A stretch of DNA of 64,000 bases from Deltaproteobacteria bacterium (GTDB taxonomy: Bacteria; UBA10199; DSSB01; JACPFA01), in NCBI GenBank assembly GCA_016183235.1, contig JACPFA010000042.1, positions 1 through 64,000 of the forward strand. Direction: 5' to 3'. Under the pieces are notes generated by a model. It was not told where the DNA came from and searched no databases. It saw nothing but the letters and a program-made list of their open reading frames with translations. Shown piece by piece: positions 43,555 through 54,371 of this stretch (position 1 is its first letter; every line of letters begins with the position of its first letter). The translations under genes and the position numbers were made by a program.

Positions 43555-43572
43555 GTTCGTAACGTAATGACA

Positions 43573-45081
43573 TTAAAGCTGGGTGGTAAAGTCTGACAAT
43601 TTACATTGTTGCCCATCGAAATGCAGAACCTTGAGCTTCCCATCGAGCAACGTCTCAATCGAAACCGGCCGCCGCCAAATGAGAAATAAATTTTTCAAGG
43701 TCGACTCTGCCCAATCCATTTTAAGGTCCATCCCTTCATGCCGATGCGTTAAATACAATTCACCTCGATTGCCAAAGTTGGCATCGGTAACATAAATAAA
43801 AGGTTGGCCCCAATTGGTGAGTGAGGCCAACAACTGTTGTTTGATGGCGTTAAACTCACGACTGGTGATCACAAAACGGCCGGTGTTTTTTTCAAACATG
43901 TAGGCAAAGAATTTTTGTTCACGGCAAAATTCTTCAGTCAAAAAGGTGTCGATAAACGTAACATCGTCATGCACTCGCCTCACTTCAAAGGTCTTTTCCA
44001 AGCCTTGATTTGTGGGGCGATTCCAATTCTTTTTAACCAGATAATCGTCGCATTCTTCATATTCTTTACCAAACTTGCCACGGTTCCACCGGTCTTCAAT
44101 GTCGCGAAACAATTCAATACCCAACTTGTAGGGGTTAAGACGACCGGCTTGCTGGGCCATGGTCCCGGCATGGTGATCGGCAAAATCGATGATTTCGGTG
44201 GCTTCCATGGCCTTTTGGGTCATGATCTTAGAATGCCAAAAGCTAGCCCACCCCTCATTCATGATTTTAGTTTGCCCTTGCGGCAGAAAATAATAGGCCT
44301 CATCCATCACAATATCGAGCAGATCCCTTTCCCAATTTTCTAAGGGGGCATTTTCCAGCAAAAACCCCAACACATCTTGCACCGGTGATTCAGGAAAATT
44401 CTTTTTCTTTTTCTTTTCATCGTCTAGTTTTTTTTGTTGATCGTCTAAAAACTTTTTGGGATTGATATAGCGATCCATGTAGGGTTTGCTTTTTAGCTTC
44501 TGAACTTGCATCTCTTCTTCGTCTTCACCATTAACCACTTCACGTTTATCCGAAACTCGTTTGATAAAAGAACCGTGGTGATCCACTAAATTTTCTAAAG
44601 ACAGGCAGATATCTAAAAATTTTTCGACAGTTTCATAACCATATTTATTGATATGGCGTTTAACACGGGCCTTATGATTAGCCATCTCATCCATCATCTT
44701 GCGACTGGTATGGGCAAAATAGGCATTATTTTTAAAAAAGTCGACGTGGCCATAAACGTGAGCCATCACCATTTTTTGATCGACGGTACGGTTGCAGTTT
44801 AACAAATAAGCATAAGAAGGGTCGTTGTTAATCACCATTTCATAAATCTTAGAAAGCCCATAAGAATAAGATTTCGAAAGCCGCTCAAACTCCATGCCAA
44901 ACCGCCAATGCGGGTAACGATTGGGAAAGCCGCCATAGGCCGCCAGCATGTTCATTTCTTTCCAATCAAGCATCTCGAAAATCACCGGGAAAAAATCGAG
45001 GCCATAGCCCTTAGCATGATTTTCGATTTCTTGCCGAATGGCTTCTAATTCTGAGTTAAGTTGGGTATCGTGAAAACCCAT
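43573..45081 (-). CDS. spoVR: SpoVR family protein
   Basis: 502 aa. Conserved from HAKGYGLDFFPVIFEML through RYPHWRFGMEFERLSKSYSYGLSKIYEMV to the C-terminal ligand-like domain (KNLFLIWRRPVSIET). A Lys/Asp-rich insertion (about 205-230) is variable. ATG follows the yeaH TAA with no gap. SpoVR-YeaH-PrkA form a conserved stress module of unknown mechanism. Confidence 0.95.
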   Translation of the reverse strand: MGFHDTQLNSELEAIRQEIENHAKGYGLDFFPVIFEMLDWKEMNMLAAYGGFPNRYPHWRFGMEFERLSKSYSYGLSKIYEMVINNDPSYAYLLNCNRTVDQKMVMAHVYGHVDFFKNNAYFAHTSRKMMDEMANHKARVKRHINKYGYETVEKFLDICLSLENLVDHHGSFIKRVSDKREVVNGEDEEEMQVQKLKSKPYMDRYINPKKFLDDQQKKLDDEKKKKKNFPESPVQDVLGFLLENAPLENWERDLLDIVMDEAYYFLPQGQTKIMNEGWASFWHSKIMTQKAMEATEIIDFADHHAGTMAQQAGRLNPYKLGIELFRDIEDRWNRGKFGKEYEECDDYLVKKNWNRPTNQGLEKTFEVRRVHDDVTFIDTFLTEEFCREQKFFAYMFEKNTGRFVITSREFNAIKQQLLASLTNWGQPFIYVTDANFGNRGELYLTHRHEGMDLKMDWAESTLKNLFLIWRRPVSIETLLDGKLKVLHFDGQQCKLSDFTTQL

Positions 45082-46185
45082 TTACTTGCCCTTCCCTAAA
45101 AATTCTTTGATTGAAGTTAAGATCATCTCTTTGTTGTCAATTTTAGAAGTAATCATTTTCTCATGTTCGCTGCCAAAACGCTCATTCAGATCTTTGATAA
45201 ACTGGCCACTGCCATATTCGCTTTCAACCTGGCCATAACAAAACATATTACAATAGGGGAAAATATCGGATTCTAACAAATTCATACATTCGTTGGTATC
45301 TTCACTGCTCCAATTGTCTCCATCAGAAAAATGAAAGGGATAAATATTCCATTCCATCGGGTCATATTTTTCATTGATCAATTGCAGGCATAATTTATAG
45401 GCACTCGAAATAATCGTACCCCCCGATTCTCGGGTACGAAAAAAGGTATCGTAATCAACCTCCCGCGCTACCGCATCATGAATGATATAGCGGGTTTCAA
45501 TGCCGTGGTAATTATGTTTTAGCCAGGTGTCGATCCAAAAGGCCTCGGTACGCACAATCTCTTTTTGTTCACTGCCCATCGACCCTGAAACATCCATCAT
45601 ATATATAACAACCGCCTTGCGTTGCGGCAGTTCATTGGGTTTAAAAGACCGAAACCGTTTATCTTCTTTCACCGGCACAATAATGGGATTATCGGGGTCG
45701 TAAGCACCACTGATGATCTGCCGTTTAAGGGCCTCTTTATAGGTGCGTTTAAAATGTAACAATGAATTGGGACCGGATCGACGCATCGAAGAATAGCGGT
45801 TCGAACTTGCCAAGAGATTCGCGGATCCCTTGGGTTCGATTTTGGGGAGCTCTAATTCTTCGCCCAACAGTTGAGCCAGCTCTTCAAGACTAACTTCGAC
45901 CTCTTCGATATGAAAACCCGGAGAATTGCCGGCCTTGTCGCCACCACTTTCGTCGCCATCACCCAAGGCTTCACCTTCTTTGCCATCGCCTTGGCCTACC
46001 CCCGATTGATTGGGGCCATAAGCAAAATGGGGAAGATCAATGGTGGGAATGGGAATGCTAACATACTTTTTGCCAATGCGGCCGATCAACTCGCCATTAG
46101 AAATATATTTGCGCAATTCTTTGCGTAGTTTGCCCCGAACGATTTCTTTATAGCGGCCGTAATCTTGTTCGATCTTCAGTGCCAT
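45082..46185 (-). CDS. yeaH: YeaH/DUF444 protein (VWA-like)
   Basis: 367 aa. N-terminal [20 protein letters not shown], acidic Gly-rich linker, and a VWA-like domain with the metal motif MMDVSGSMG and later FHFSDGDNW. 8 nt after prkA, immediately before spoVR. Partner of PrkA kinase. Confidence 0.94.
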   Translation of the reverse strand: MALKIEQDYGRYKEIVRGKLRKELRKYISNGELIGRIGKKYVSIPIPTIDLPHFAYGPNQSGVGQGDGKEGEALGDGDESGGDKAGNSPGFHIEEVEVSLEELAQLLGEELELPKIEPKGSANLLASSNRYSSMRRSGPNSLLHFKRTYKEALKRQIISGAYDPDNPIIVPVKEDKRFRSFKPNELPQRKAVVIYMMDVSGSMGSEQKEIVRTEAFWIDTWLKHNYHGIETRYIIHDAVAREVDYDTFFRTRESGGTIISSAYKLCLQLINEKYDPMEWNIYPFHFSDGDNWSSEDTNECMNLLESDIFPYCNMFCYGQVESEYGSGQFIKDLNERFGSEHEKMITSKIDNKEMILTSIKEFLGKGK

Positions 46186-46193
46186 AAACCCCT

Positions 46194-48266
46194 TTACTTC
46201 CTCTTCTCAATATCTCCTCTCGCAAAAATGCTTGCCACATAGTTCAACACGTCGGTTGCCGATTTTTCGTTGTAACCATAATTTTTGATCAAGCGCGATT
46301 TGACCACGTCGATCTTTTCTTGCGTATCTTTATCAACAACATTGGTCACTAAACTGGTGAGCTTAATGGAATCTTTTTGATCTTCAAACAATTTCAATTC
46401 CAAGGCTTTATGCAAACGCTCATTTTTGCGGTAATCAAAGGTTTTGCCATCAATGGCCAGCGCACCAATATAGTTCATGATCTCTCGACGAAAGTCATCT
46501 TTACGCGACTCTGCAATGTCGATCTTTTCTTCAATCGAGCGCATCAACCGCTCATCGGGTTCTTCATATTGCCCCGTATATTTATTGCGCACCTTTTCTT
46601 TTTGCGTGTAGGCCTTTACATTATCAATGTAATTGCCACACAAGCGGCTAATGGCCTCTTCATCGGCGCAAATGGCCCGCTGCACTTCGTTCTTCACAAT
46701 ATCCTCATATTCATCTTTAACCACCGAGAGGAGCTCGATGTAGCGTTTCCTTTGTTCTTGATTTTTGATGAGCGAATGATGACGCAAACCACTTTCTAAT
46801 TCGTTAAGCACCATAAAGGGGTTAATATAACCTTCGTTTTCTTCCTTCACTAAAGAATTGGAAAGTTTATCTTGAATGTAACGAGGCGAAATACCATCGA
46901 GACCCTCGCGTTGTGCCTCTTTACGTAACTCTTTGATATTATCTTCGGTAAACCCGGCCAAATTCTTGCCATCGTATAATTTCAATTTTTGCAACAAGGT
47001 AAGATTGGCATTTTTGGGTTCTTCTAAACGGGTCAGCACCGCCCACATACTAGCCACTTGCAGAGTATGCGGTGCAATGTGAATGCCTTCAATGCGATGC
47101 GGGCCAAAATCTTTTTCATATACTTTGATTTCGTCGCTCACCCGGGTAACGTAGGGAATATCAACCTTTACCGTTCGGTCGCGTAAGGCCTCCATAAATT
47201 CATTGTTCTGTAATTTGCGATATTCCGGCTCATTGGTGTGACCAATGATGACTTCATCGATATCGGTTTGGGCAAATTTTTTGGGTTTTACCACATGTTC
47301 TTGGCTGGCCCCCAAAAGATCATAAAGAAAGGCCACATCGAGTTTGAGAATTTCGACAAATTCAATAATCCCACGATTGGCAATATTAAATTCGCCATCA
47401 AAATTAAAGGCCCGCGGGTCGGATTCACTGCCGTATTCCGCAATTTTGCGATAATTAATATCACCCGTTAATTCAGTCGAATCTTGGTTTTTTTCGTCTT
47501 TGGGTTGAAAGGTGCCAATGCCCACTCGATCTTTTTCGGAAAGAATGAGTCGTTTCACCCGCACGTGATTTTCAACCATCTTGGCCCAATCGCCTTTATA
47601 ATAATGCATGAGTTCTTTAAAAATATACCGGCAAGGTGGAGACAGATCTCCCTCGATTAAAATGCGATGTTCACAAAGCCCTGAGGCAGTGATTTTATCT
47701 TCGATTTCTTTACGCAAATGGGGGGGAATTAAACGCAGTGGTTCTTCGTGCATGGGAGAAGGGATCACCTCGCTGTTGCCAAATAAATAACGCAAGTCTT
47801 CGTTGCCATTACGCCGCCATTCAAAAGTATAAAGCGGACCCTCTGGAGTTTTGGAATAGGCTTCAATGCCTTTTTTCAACAAACGAGTGATCGTGCTCTT
47901 GGCCGAACCCACCGGCCCATGTAAAAGAAAAATCCGCTTTTCAGTGCCATAGCGCTTGGCCGCAGACTTGAACAAATGCACCAACTTCATTAAATGAAGA
48001 TCAATGCCATAAACCGCGTCTTTGCCTTTATCGAAAGGGTCGCTAAAAAATTTATAACGCACAATTTTCTTTTTATACTCTGCGTACTCCTCAGTACCAT
48101 GAGATATAATCATGTCGTAAACCCGCTGAAAGGCCGTGCGCCCCACTTTCGGGTTTTGAATGACGAGATCAAGATAATCGGCAAAACTGCCTTCCCAATT
48201 CAAATCTTGAAAGGCACGGAGATCTTGCTTCTCCTTAAGATAGGACATTAGATTCGACTGAACCAT
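46194..48266 (-). CDS. prkA: PrkA-type serine protein kinase/AAA+ protein
   Basis: 690 aa from ATG 48266, SD GGAGGT 5 nt upstream. Walker [10 protein letters not shown], the PrkA AAA domain with [10 protein letters not shown] and [12 protein letters not shown], and the C-terminal kinase-like domain. Named YeaG in E. coli. First gene of the prkA-yeaH-spoVR operon. Confidence 0.95.
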   Translation of the reverse strand: MVQSNLMSYLKEKQDLRAFQDLNWEGSFADYLDLVIQNPKVGRTAFQRVYDMIISHGTEEYAEYKKKIVRYKFFSDPFDKGKDAVYGIDLHLMKLVHLFKSAAKRYGTEKRIFLLHGPVGSAKSTITRLLKKGIEAYSKTPEGPLYTFEWRRNGNEDLRYLFGNSEVIPSPMHEEPLRLIPPHLRKEIEDKITASGLCEHRILIEGDLSPPCRYIFKELMHYYKGDWAKMVENHVRVKRLILSEKDRVGIGTFQPKDEKNQDSTELTGDINYRKIAEYGSESDPRAFNFDGEFNIANRGIIEFVEILKLDVAFLYDLLGASQEHVVKPKKFAQTDIDEVIIGHTNEPEYRKLQNNEFMEALRDRTVKVDIPYVTRVSDEIKVYEKDFGPHRIEGIHIAPHTLQVASMWAVLTRLEEPKNANLTLLQKLKLYDGKNLAGFTEDNIKELRKEAQREGLDGISPRYIQDKLSNSLVKEENEGYINPFMVLNELESGLRHHSLIKNQEQRKRYIELLSVVKDEYEDIVKNEVQRAICADEEAISRLCGNYIDNVKAYTQKEKVRNKYTGQYEEPDERLMRSIEEKIDIAESRKDDFRREIMNYIGALAIDGKTFDYRKNERLHKALELKLFEDQKDSIKLTSLVTNVVDKDTQEKIDVVKSRLIKNYGYNEKSATDVLNYVASIFARGDIEKRK

Positions 48267-48437
48267 GAACCACCTCCCACAATTGGCAGAACTACTCAAA
48301 AATTCTCTTGTCGCAACGCGCTCTCAATCCAATTAGATTTTCAAAGTTTCCCATAGGGCGAGAATGACACAGTGCTGCAATTACTTAATATCATTATGAC
48401 ATATTAGAAATGAGAAAAAAAGACTTTTTAAAAAACA

Positions 48438-48461
48438 AAACGCCCCCAAAGGGGGGCGTTT
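48438..48461 (-). terminator. Rho-independent terminator of the 83-aa gene
   Basis: Stem AAACGCCCCC / GGGGGCGTTT, 4-nt loop; on the minus strand followed by GTTTTTT. Lies just after the 83-aa gene. Confidence 0.85.
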
Positions 48462-48495
48462 CTTTGAACTAAGCGGTATACTTCGCTAATGAAGG

Positions 48496-48747
48496 TTAGC
48501 GAGTCCAGTTCGATCGTTCATATTTATTGAAAGAGGGTTTTTTGGCCTTATGAGTAGGCTTGGCCACCTCTTGGGGATTTTCTCGTTGGTATTTCCCCAC
48601 ATGTTTGAGCGATTGCTTTTCTGACGATGTTTGCTGCTCAATACGCATAATTTGATATTTGTTTTGATAGGGGCGCGCCAAGGCAGCTGATGCCACCAGG
48701 CTGGTTGCCACTGCGAAAGTTACAATGAATGTTGATAAGCGTTTCAT
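48496..48747 (-). CDS. Small exported basic protein
   Basis: 83 aa: signal peptide (STFIVTFAVATSLVASAALA), then a Lys/Gln-rich polar mature part without recognised motifs or cysteines. Single-gene unit with its own terminator. Confidence 0.6.
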   Translation of the reverse strand: MKRLSTFIVTFAVATSLVASAALARPYQNKYQIMRIEQQTSSEKQSLKHVGKYQRENPQEVAKPTHKAKKPSFNKYERSNWTR

Positions 48748-48826
48748 AAAGACTCCTAGTTTTTTATAAAAATTAAATTACAAAGACACGTTACTTAACG
48801 TAAAACTTAAAATGGGAGGAAGGGGC

Positions 48827-49201
48827 TCAACAAAGAAAGCTTACTTTGAGTAAAAAAAGTGGCGGGGAATGAAATGTACCACGAACCACTGACACATCAC
48901 CAAACTCACGAACGACAGAGCTAGCCGCTAATTCAACCGGAACAGCATGTAGAGAAAGATACCCATCAGAAGTTAACTTAGCCTCTTGACTCGAGACGGG
49001 GGCAGCAGGAATGGGTTTAACCGAGGTGCAACAACAGGCCCTGACCTGGGTTTGTTGCTGTTCACTCACAGTATTACTGTAAGCCTGTGAACAATGGCGG
49101 GTGTCTGAAAGACAATAATTCGAAAACCCGGCGGTCAAGAAAAAGACCGCTGCTAAACCTACTAGCTTCACTCCCTGGTTAGCAACACGACGGATCTTCA
49201 T
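48827..49201 (-). CDS. Small exported hypothetical protein
   Basis: 124 aa. N-terminal hydrophobic segment (LVGLAAVFFLTAGF), mature region with a Cys cluster (RACCCTSVKP) and a C-terminal PPLFLLKVSFLC. No family recognised. SD is weak. Confidence 0.5.
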   Translation of the reverse strand: MKIRRVANQGVKLVGLAAVFFLTAGFSNYCLSDTRHCSQAYSNTVSEQQQTQVRACCCTSVKPIPAAPVSSQEAKLTSDGYLSLHAVPVELAASSVVREFGDVSVVRGTFHSPPLFLLKVSFLC

Positions 49202-49268
49202 GGTTATAAGATAATCTTTCTACGGTTGGAAAACAAGGGCCAAAGGGATGATTCTCGTCATGTTTAGA

Positions 49269-50141
49269 TTAGCCCCTTTCATAAAGGGCCTTGCCCAATT
49301 GAGCAAGATTTGAGGCTTTATAATTCAAGAGTTTGACCAAACAACACTTTTTTAGGGGGTCTTGGGCATTCATCATGTGCGGATCCATATTGGCAACCCA
49401 TTGCAGCAACACCAGTACCTTCTCATGACTAAAATCGACGCTCTTTTTTTGACGCATTTCGTCACGAACCCCCGCTAGGGCTTGAGCCAAGGTATCATAA
49501 GGATTACCACCGTAAAAAAGTTCTGTGTAATAAGCATTCAATTCGCTAAATTTTTTAAAATCTTGAACGATGGGGCGTTGCTTTAAATCAATTAAGTGGC
49601 CTAATTCGTGCGCCTCAATGCTGTGAATTCGGCTGGCTAAAAACGCTTGGGTAAATTTTGCCCGGGCCTGCTCGGAAATCGAAGCGCCCTTCCAACTTTG
49701 TTGATAGGTTTTATACCAGGCCAAAAATTCAAAAGACTCCTGCAAATGCCTTAAAACCTGGTTTTGCCGGTGACTAAGTGAAACTCTTTTTTCCAAAAGA
49801 GCCTGTTCTAGTTCTAATAAATCTTGAGGAGCCGGTAGCAGCTGCTCGGAGGCAATCGAATTTATTTTTGCAAATCGAGCAAATAACTCTTCGGCCTCTT
49901 TTTCTAAAAAGGCTGTGTTAAGCATAACATGGTATTGAATCTTATCTTGTTGGTGACTCAAAGTACTCTCACCATCATAAGCCAAAGAAGCATCGACAAC
50001 GATTTGTAATTGATAATCGATGGTTTGGTTCCAAAGCATACGGGATTTATGCTGGATGGCTATGGGATTCGATAAGGCCCAACTAAAATTGGGGCTTATC
50101 CAAAAGAACAAACTGAAAAGATAGAGGCCTAACTTCTTCAT
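49269..50141 (-). CDS. Exported protein with HExxH zinc-peptidase motif
   Basis: 290 aa from ATG 50141. Signal peptide (YLFSLFFWISPNFSWA), then a helical domain with HELGH in SIEAHELGHLID and a following acidic SELNAYYTELFYG that may supply a third ligand (gluzincin style). Otherwise unrecognised. Confidence 0.65.
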   Translation of the reverse strand: MKKLGLYLFSLFFWISPNFSWALSNPIAIQHKSRMLWNQTIDYQLQIVVDASLAYDGESTLSHQQDKIQYHVMLNTAFLEKEAEELFARFAKINSIASEQLLPAPQDLLELEQALLEKRVSLSHRQNQVLRHLQESFEFLAWYKTYQQSWKGASISEQARAKFTQAFLASRIHSIEAHELGHLIDLKQRPIVQDFKKFSELNAYYTELFYGGNPYDTLAQALAGVRDEMRQKKSVDFSHEKVLVLLQWVANMDPHMMNAQDPLKKCCLVKLLNYKASNLAQLGKALYERG

Positions 50142-50580
50142 GCCTGTAAGGGTTTTGCAAGTGTCATGCCAGAGCCTAAAGGAGTTTAATAATAAAATTA
50201 CTATTAAATTCAATAGTTTACAATTTTAAGTCAAAGCCGTTTCGATGGGGGTGGGGAAAGGAGTGCCCATTTGCTAAGCACCTGCCCTAAAAACGATCAT
50301 TTGTATTTGTGCGAAGTCTTTTCGAGGTAGGGAGAGGCCAATGAAGAGCCTTTTAGCGCAGAAGGGCGGCCGTAGGAGGTTCAAAAAATCCTATTATTTT
50401 TTTGAATTAGAGGATGACGGAGGAATACTCTAATTCAAAAAAAATAAAGGATTTTTTGGACCGACTAGGCCGACCGGGCGCGGGCTCTTCATTGGCCTCT
50501 CCCTACCTCGAAAAGACGTGACTCGATTTGCAGATGAAATGGAAGATTCTTCACCCTGCTGGGTTCAGAATGACAGAGGT
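50142..50580. other. 439-bp intergenic region with fold-back element D
   Basis: No gene. Element D occupies 50314-50519; a TTCAGAATGACAG-ending repeat reaches the mlaD stop. The start-proximal part should hold the promoter for the HExxH gene. Confidence 0.65.
50314..50519. repeat. Fold-back element D (37-nt arms)
   Basis: Arms 50314-50350 and 50483-50519 match at 36 of 37 positions. Inner AT-rich palindrome (TTTGAATTAGAG / CTCTAATTCAAA). Shares arms with C and terminal 12 nt with A and B. Confidence 0.9.
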
Positions 50581-51489
50581 CTATTCATTAATCTGCTGGT
50601 CTTGAGTAGCCAGTGTGCCGCGAATGACAGCGCGAACGATTTTATTGCGGTTGGCCTTGCCTAAGAGGGTGCGCAATTCGTAATAAACGGTTGGATCTTT
50701 AATCAGGCCACCCAAGGTTCCATCACCTTTTTCTAAGCGATCTAAGATGGTTTTTAAATCATAACTCGCATCTTTTAAATTCGCAAAGATGCGCGCCAAA
50801 TTGGTGGACCCACTTTGCCCGGCCCAACTCCCGGTTAGCACCGCTAAATTATGAACCACGGCTTTGCCTTCGGGGTCGTAAATCAGGGCGTGCAAGAGAC
50901 CATCGCCTTTATCTACTTTGGCTAAAATATTGTCGACACTTCGCATAATACCCGCAAAACTCTTTTTGGTTTTTTCGCCCTCTTCCCCCTCCAACATTTT
51001 ATTGAGATTTACAGAAACTTTATTGATGTTATCTAATAGCTCGCCGGCCTTATCAAAATATTCGGTAAAGCTAGGCACATTTCCACCTTTTAAAACTTCG
51101 CCATCTTTGAGCACCTTTTGATCGGGCGTACCCACACTAACAAAAACCGCTTTGTCTCCCAATAAACCTTGTGTCACAATAGAGGCCTCGCTGTCTTCAC
51201 GGATGCGGTCTTTGTATTCTGCGCTGATGCGTAAAATAATTTTAACATCTTTATTGGCAGGGTCTTTGGTAAAGGTAATGGCATCAACAAAACCTACAGT
51301 AATACCCGCCAAATGTATGGGGGCACCCACTCTCAGCCCGCTAATGTCATTGAAGTAGGTTACTAATTTATAATGGGAAGAAAAAAGTTTCTTTTCCCGC
51401 CCCAACATAAAAATGATACTCGCCGTAACAAGCAATCCCACTAAAACAAAAACCCCTACTTTGATTTGGTCAGAAAGGCGTTCTTCCAT
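50581..51489 (-). CDS. mlaD: MlaD/MCE-domain lipid transport protein
   Basis: 302 aa. One N-terminal membrane helix (VGVFVLVGLLVTASIIFML), an MCE domain with SGLRVGAPIHLAGITVG, then a helical C-terminal region (about 165-290) with two VDKGDGLL/LEKGDGTLGGLI repeats. Periplasmic hexamer carrying phospholipids. Last gene of the operon. Confidence 0.93.
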   Translation of the reverse strand: MEERLSDQIKVGVFVLVGLLVTASIIFMLGREKKLFSSHYKLVTYFNDISGLRVGAPIHLAGITVGFVDAITFTKDPANKDVKIILRISAEYKDRIREDSEASIVTQGLLGDKAVFVSVGTPDQKVLKDGEVLKGGNVPSFTEYFDKAGELLDNINKVSVNLNKMLEGEEGEKTKKSFAGIMRSVDNILAKVDKGDGLLHALIYDPEGKAVVHNLAVLTGSWAGQSGSTNLARIFANLKDASYDLKTILDRLEKGDGTLGGLIKDPTVYYELRTLLGKANRNKIVRAVIRGTLATQDQQINE

Positions 51490-51511
51490 ATGACGTTGCT
51501 CCCGTTACTAA

Positions 51512-52237
51512 TTAAACACAAAAATCGGTAACCGCTTTATTTTTAGAATTTTTAAATTCTTCTACCGCGCCCACGAATTCAATTTTTCGGTTATACACTA
51601 AAGCTAAACGATTAGAAATCCGAAACGCACTGGGCAAATCATGGGTTACGACAATGCTCGTAACTTTTAATTTTTCTTGCATGCGTAAAATGAGTTGATC
51701 GATCCGACCTATATTTGCAGGATCTAGGCCCGTGGTGGGTTCGTCATAAAGAATCACTTGAGGATCGGTGGCAATGGCCCGGGCCAACCCCACCCGTTTT
51801 TTCATCCCTCCCGATAAATCGGCCGGCATTATTTTTTCAGAACCGGGCAACCCTACCATTTCTAGTTTTTCTTGCACAATCGAACGAATTTTTTCTTCCG
51901 AGTAATCAAAATGCTCGCGTAAAGGATAGGCAATATTTTCAAAAACATTGAGCGAATCAAAAAGGGCTGCCCCTTGAAAGAGCATGCCCATCCGCCGACG
52001 AATTTCAATGAGTTGTTTTTTTTTGCACTGAGTAATATTAAGATTGTTAAAAAAAATATTTCCACGATCAGGGGGTAATAAACCTAATAACATTTTTAAG
52101 AGCACACTTTTGCCCGTGCCCGACCCACCTAACACGGTTATCGTTTCACCTTGCTGAATCTCTAAGTTGAGCCCCTGGTATACCAAGTTTGAGCCAAAGG
52201 CTTTATCAACGTTTTGAAATGAAATCAGCACGCCCAT
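51512..52237 (-). CDS. mlaF: MlaF-type ABC transporter ATPase
   Basis: 241 aa. Walker A GGSGTGKS, Q-loop MLFQGAALFDSLNV, signature LSGGMKKRVGLARA, Walker B VILYDEPTTGLDP and His in VVTHD: all present. 8 nt after mlaE. Confidence 0.95.
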   Translation of the reverse strand: MGVLISFQNVDKAFGSNLVYQGLNLEIQQGETITVLGGSGTGKSVLLKMLLGLLPPDRGNIFFNNLNITQCKKKQLIEIRRRMGMLFQGAALFDSLNVFENIAYPLREHFDYSEEKIRSIVQEKLEMVGLPGSEKIMPADLSGGMKKRVGLARAIATDPQVILYDEPTTGLDPANIGRIDQLILRMQEKLKVTSIVVTHDLPSAFRISNRLALVYNRKIEFVGAVEEFKNSKNKAVTDFCV

Positions 52238-52245
52238 GCAACAAC

Positions 52246-53040
52246 CTAAAAGAGTAAGAATAATTTAGTTAAGAAAAAGTCAGAGACAAAGATCGTAATG
52301 GCTGCAACGACAACGGATTGAGTGGTAGAAATCCCCACGCCCGCCCCTCCGCCACGTGTATTCATCCCTTGGTAACAAGCAATCACCCCAATAAAAAAAC
52401 CAAAAAAGAACGACTTGCCTACCCCACTACCAAAGTCATACAACTCGACGGCTTGGGTGATTTGATTCAAGAAAAATTGAGACCCGGTACCTGTTTCTAC
52501 CGATGAAACCACCATGCCGCCTAAAATACCCAGAAAATCGCCCATCACGGTTAAGAGCGGAGTGCACAACGTGGTGGCAATCACCCGCGGGATAACCAAT
52601 TTTTGAATAGGGTCGGCACCCATGGCCTCGATGGCTAGGATTTGCTCGGTAATGGCCATGGAACCTAGTTCTGCTGTAATACCAGCGCCGGCACGGGCAG
52701 CAATCATGAGGGCGGTTAGCACGGGCCCTAATTCGCGCGTAATGCTCACGCCTACAATTTGACCGGTGTAAATTTCTAAACCAAACCGGGATAACCCCAC
52801 AATAAATTGCAACGAAAGCACCATGCCGGTAAACACCGAGATAATTCCAACCAACCCAAAGCTGCGCACTCCTACAAATTCAAACTGCCGAAGCACCGCA
52901 CCAAATTCCATAGAACGTTTAAATAAAACGGCAAAAATTTCCCCAACGAGCTGAGAAAGCCCTCCGATCGTATTGAGCAAATGAGTGATGCCACGGCCCA
53001 GAATTAAACTGATTTGAAGCAATTGAGGTTTAAGATTCAT
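52246..53040 (-). CDS. mlaE: MlaE-type ABC transporter permease
   Basis: 264 aa, about five or six helices with the MlaE signature RELGPVLTALMIAARAGAG, then ELGSMAITEQILAIEAMGADP. ATGA overlap with the lipoprotein gene stop. Moves lipids through the inner membrane. Confidence 0.95.
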   Translation of the reverse strand: MNLKPQLLQISLILGRGITHLLNTIGGLSQLVGEIFAVLFKRSMEFGAVLRQFEFVGVRSFGLVGIISVFTGMVLSLQFIVGLSRFGLEIYTGQIVGVSITRELGPVLTALMIAARAGAGITAELGSMAITEQILAIEAMGADPIQKLVIPRVIATTLCTPLLTVMGDFLGILGGMVVSSVETGTGSQFFLNQITQAVELYDFGSGVGKSFFFGFFIGVIACYQGMNTRGGGAGVGISTTQSVVVAAITIFVSDFFLTKLFLLF

Positions 53041-53570
53041 TCCCGTTTCTCGAGTAAGGTGAAACCTTTAAAAAAATCTTCGAAACTAGCAACGTTCTGC
53101 GAATAAGCTTCGGGGGAGGAAACCAAATAAAAATCGATGAGGCATTGATTTTTTTTAACAGAAACCGCATCGACCAGTGCCGGCAAGCCATCGAGTTTAC
53201 CGGAATAACGCAGGCGTAAAGCCTCGCGACCATCTAAAATAAATTCGTGGCGATAAAGGGTTTTAAGGTTAGTGAGGCCGTAAAAAAAATCTTTAATGAG
53301 AAATTCTAGGCCAATATCGGTGGTGGCTTGATCGCAATAAGATTGGGTAGAAATTGAGGATTGGGTTTCACGATTGTAAAAAGTAATCGCACCACCAATA
53401 TAATGTTTGCGCACCCAAGCCTTGCCCAAGGGCCCTACTTTATAACGACCCACTTGGGTGATCACAACGCCATGCGAATAGCCTTTGACCTTGCCACTGT
53501 GTTTGCCACCGCCAAAGAAACAAGCAGTATTAAAAAGAAAAATGATTAAAAGAGCCCCTATTAATGTCAT
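53037..53570 (-). CDS. Lipoprotein heading the Mla-type operon
   Basis: 177 aa from ATG 53570. Lipobox in LFNTAC after a hydrophobic segment, mature part unrecognised (SHGVVITQVGRYKVG, FYLVSSPEAYSQ). The ATG lies in the AATGACATT end of a repeat and has no SD; a longer frame to 53639 is repeat translation. Probably a periplasmic partner of the transporter. Confidence 0.75.
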   Translation of the reverse strand: MTLIGALLIIFLFNTACFFGGGKHSGKVKGYSHGVVITQVGRYKVGPLGKAWVRKHYIGGAITFYNRETQSSISTQSYCDQATTDIGLEFLIKDFFYGLTNLKTLYRHEFILDGREALRLRYSGKLDGLPALVDAVSVKKNQCLIDFYLVSSPEAYSQNVASFEDFFKGFTLLEKRE

Positions 53571-53624
53571 TCTGAACCCAGCAGGACGGCACTGCGTCAT
53601 CCCGGGCTTGACCCGGGATCCATG
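53571..53624. repeat. Palindromic repeat between the Mla and yggS units
   Basis: Includes the perfect-type palindrome ATCCCGGGCTTGACCCGGGAT (53599-53619, 8-bp arms) and the TTCTGAACCCAGCAGGACGG element. Common intergenic repeat class. Confidence 0.65.
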
Positions 53625-53678
53625 TATGAAATGATTCATAATTGCATTTTTTTATATCTGAATGATAAGAATTTATCT

Positions 53679-54371
53679 ATGAATTCTTTTACCTACCCAT
53701 GGGACCTGATTCAAAGCAAAATTTTACAAGCTTGTGAACGCGCTCAAAGAAATTTTGGGTTGGTAAAGTTGCTCGCCGTTAGCAAATCGCAAAGTAGCGA
53801 AGCCATTCGCCAAGTTTATGCTTTGGGTTGCCGAGATTTTGGAGAAAATTATGTGCAAGAATGGGTTGAAAAACAAAATGAACTTAAAGATCTTTCCTTA
53901 AATTGGCATTTAATTGGGCATCTTCAGTCTAACAAAGTTAAAAAAGTCGTGGGGCATTGCAAACTAATTCATTCTGTTGATTCGCTGGCATTGGCCCGCA
54001 CCATTGATCGCCAAGCTGAAACATTGCGCATTTGCCAACCCGTATTGCTGCAATTAAATTTGGGTGGAGAAGTTCAAAAGTGGGGTTACGCTCTAAAAAC
54101 CTACCAACAAGAAAAGGGCTCTTTAGCCAGGCTAGAGCATGTGCAAATACAAGGCTTCATGCTCATCCCACCGTTGGCAGAAGATCCTGAAAAAAACCGC
54201 GCCCTCTTTCGCCAATTAAAATGTTTGCTTGATGAGGCCAATCAGCATAATGATTTCCCTACTCCTTTGTCTGAACTCTCCATGGGCATGAGCCATGATT
54301 TTGAAATAGCGATTGAAGAAGGTGCCACGTGGGTTCGGTTGGGGACTGCATTGTTTGGAGCACGCGCGTGA
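53679..54371 (+). CDS. yggS: YggS/PLPBP-family PLP-binding protein
   Basis: 230 aa from ATG 53679. PLP lysine Lys36 in KLLAVSKSQ, same residue number as E. coli YggS; GENYVQEW, HLIGHLQSNKV, and MGMSHDFEIAIEEGATWVRLGTALFG. Regulates PLP homeostasis. Overlaps proC as GTGA. Confidence 0.93.
   Translation: MNSFTYPWDLIQSKILQACERAQRNFGLVKLLAVSKSQSSEAIRQVYALGCRDFGENYVQEWVEKQNELKDLSLNWHLIGHLQSNKVKKVVGHCKLIHSVDSLALARTIDRQAETLRICQPVLLQLNLGGEVQKWGYALKTYQQEKGSLARLEHVQIQGFMLIPPLAEDPEKNRALFRQLKCLLDEANQHNDFPTPLSELSMGMSHDFEIAIEEGATWVRLGTALFGARA

Larger units (their letters stand above)
43192..43572. other. 381-bp intergenic region occupied by repeats
   Basis: Contains fold-back element C, the short repeat copy at 43345-43413 nested inside it, and a tail repeat at 43509-43554 that runs towards the spoVR stop. 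The A2M promoter must lie here but no convincing -35/-10 pair was found. Confidence 0.7.
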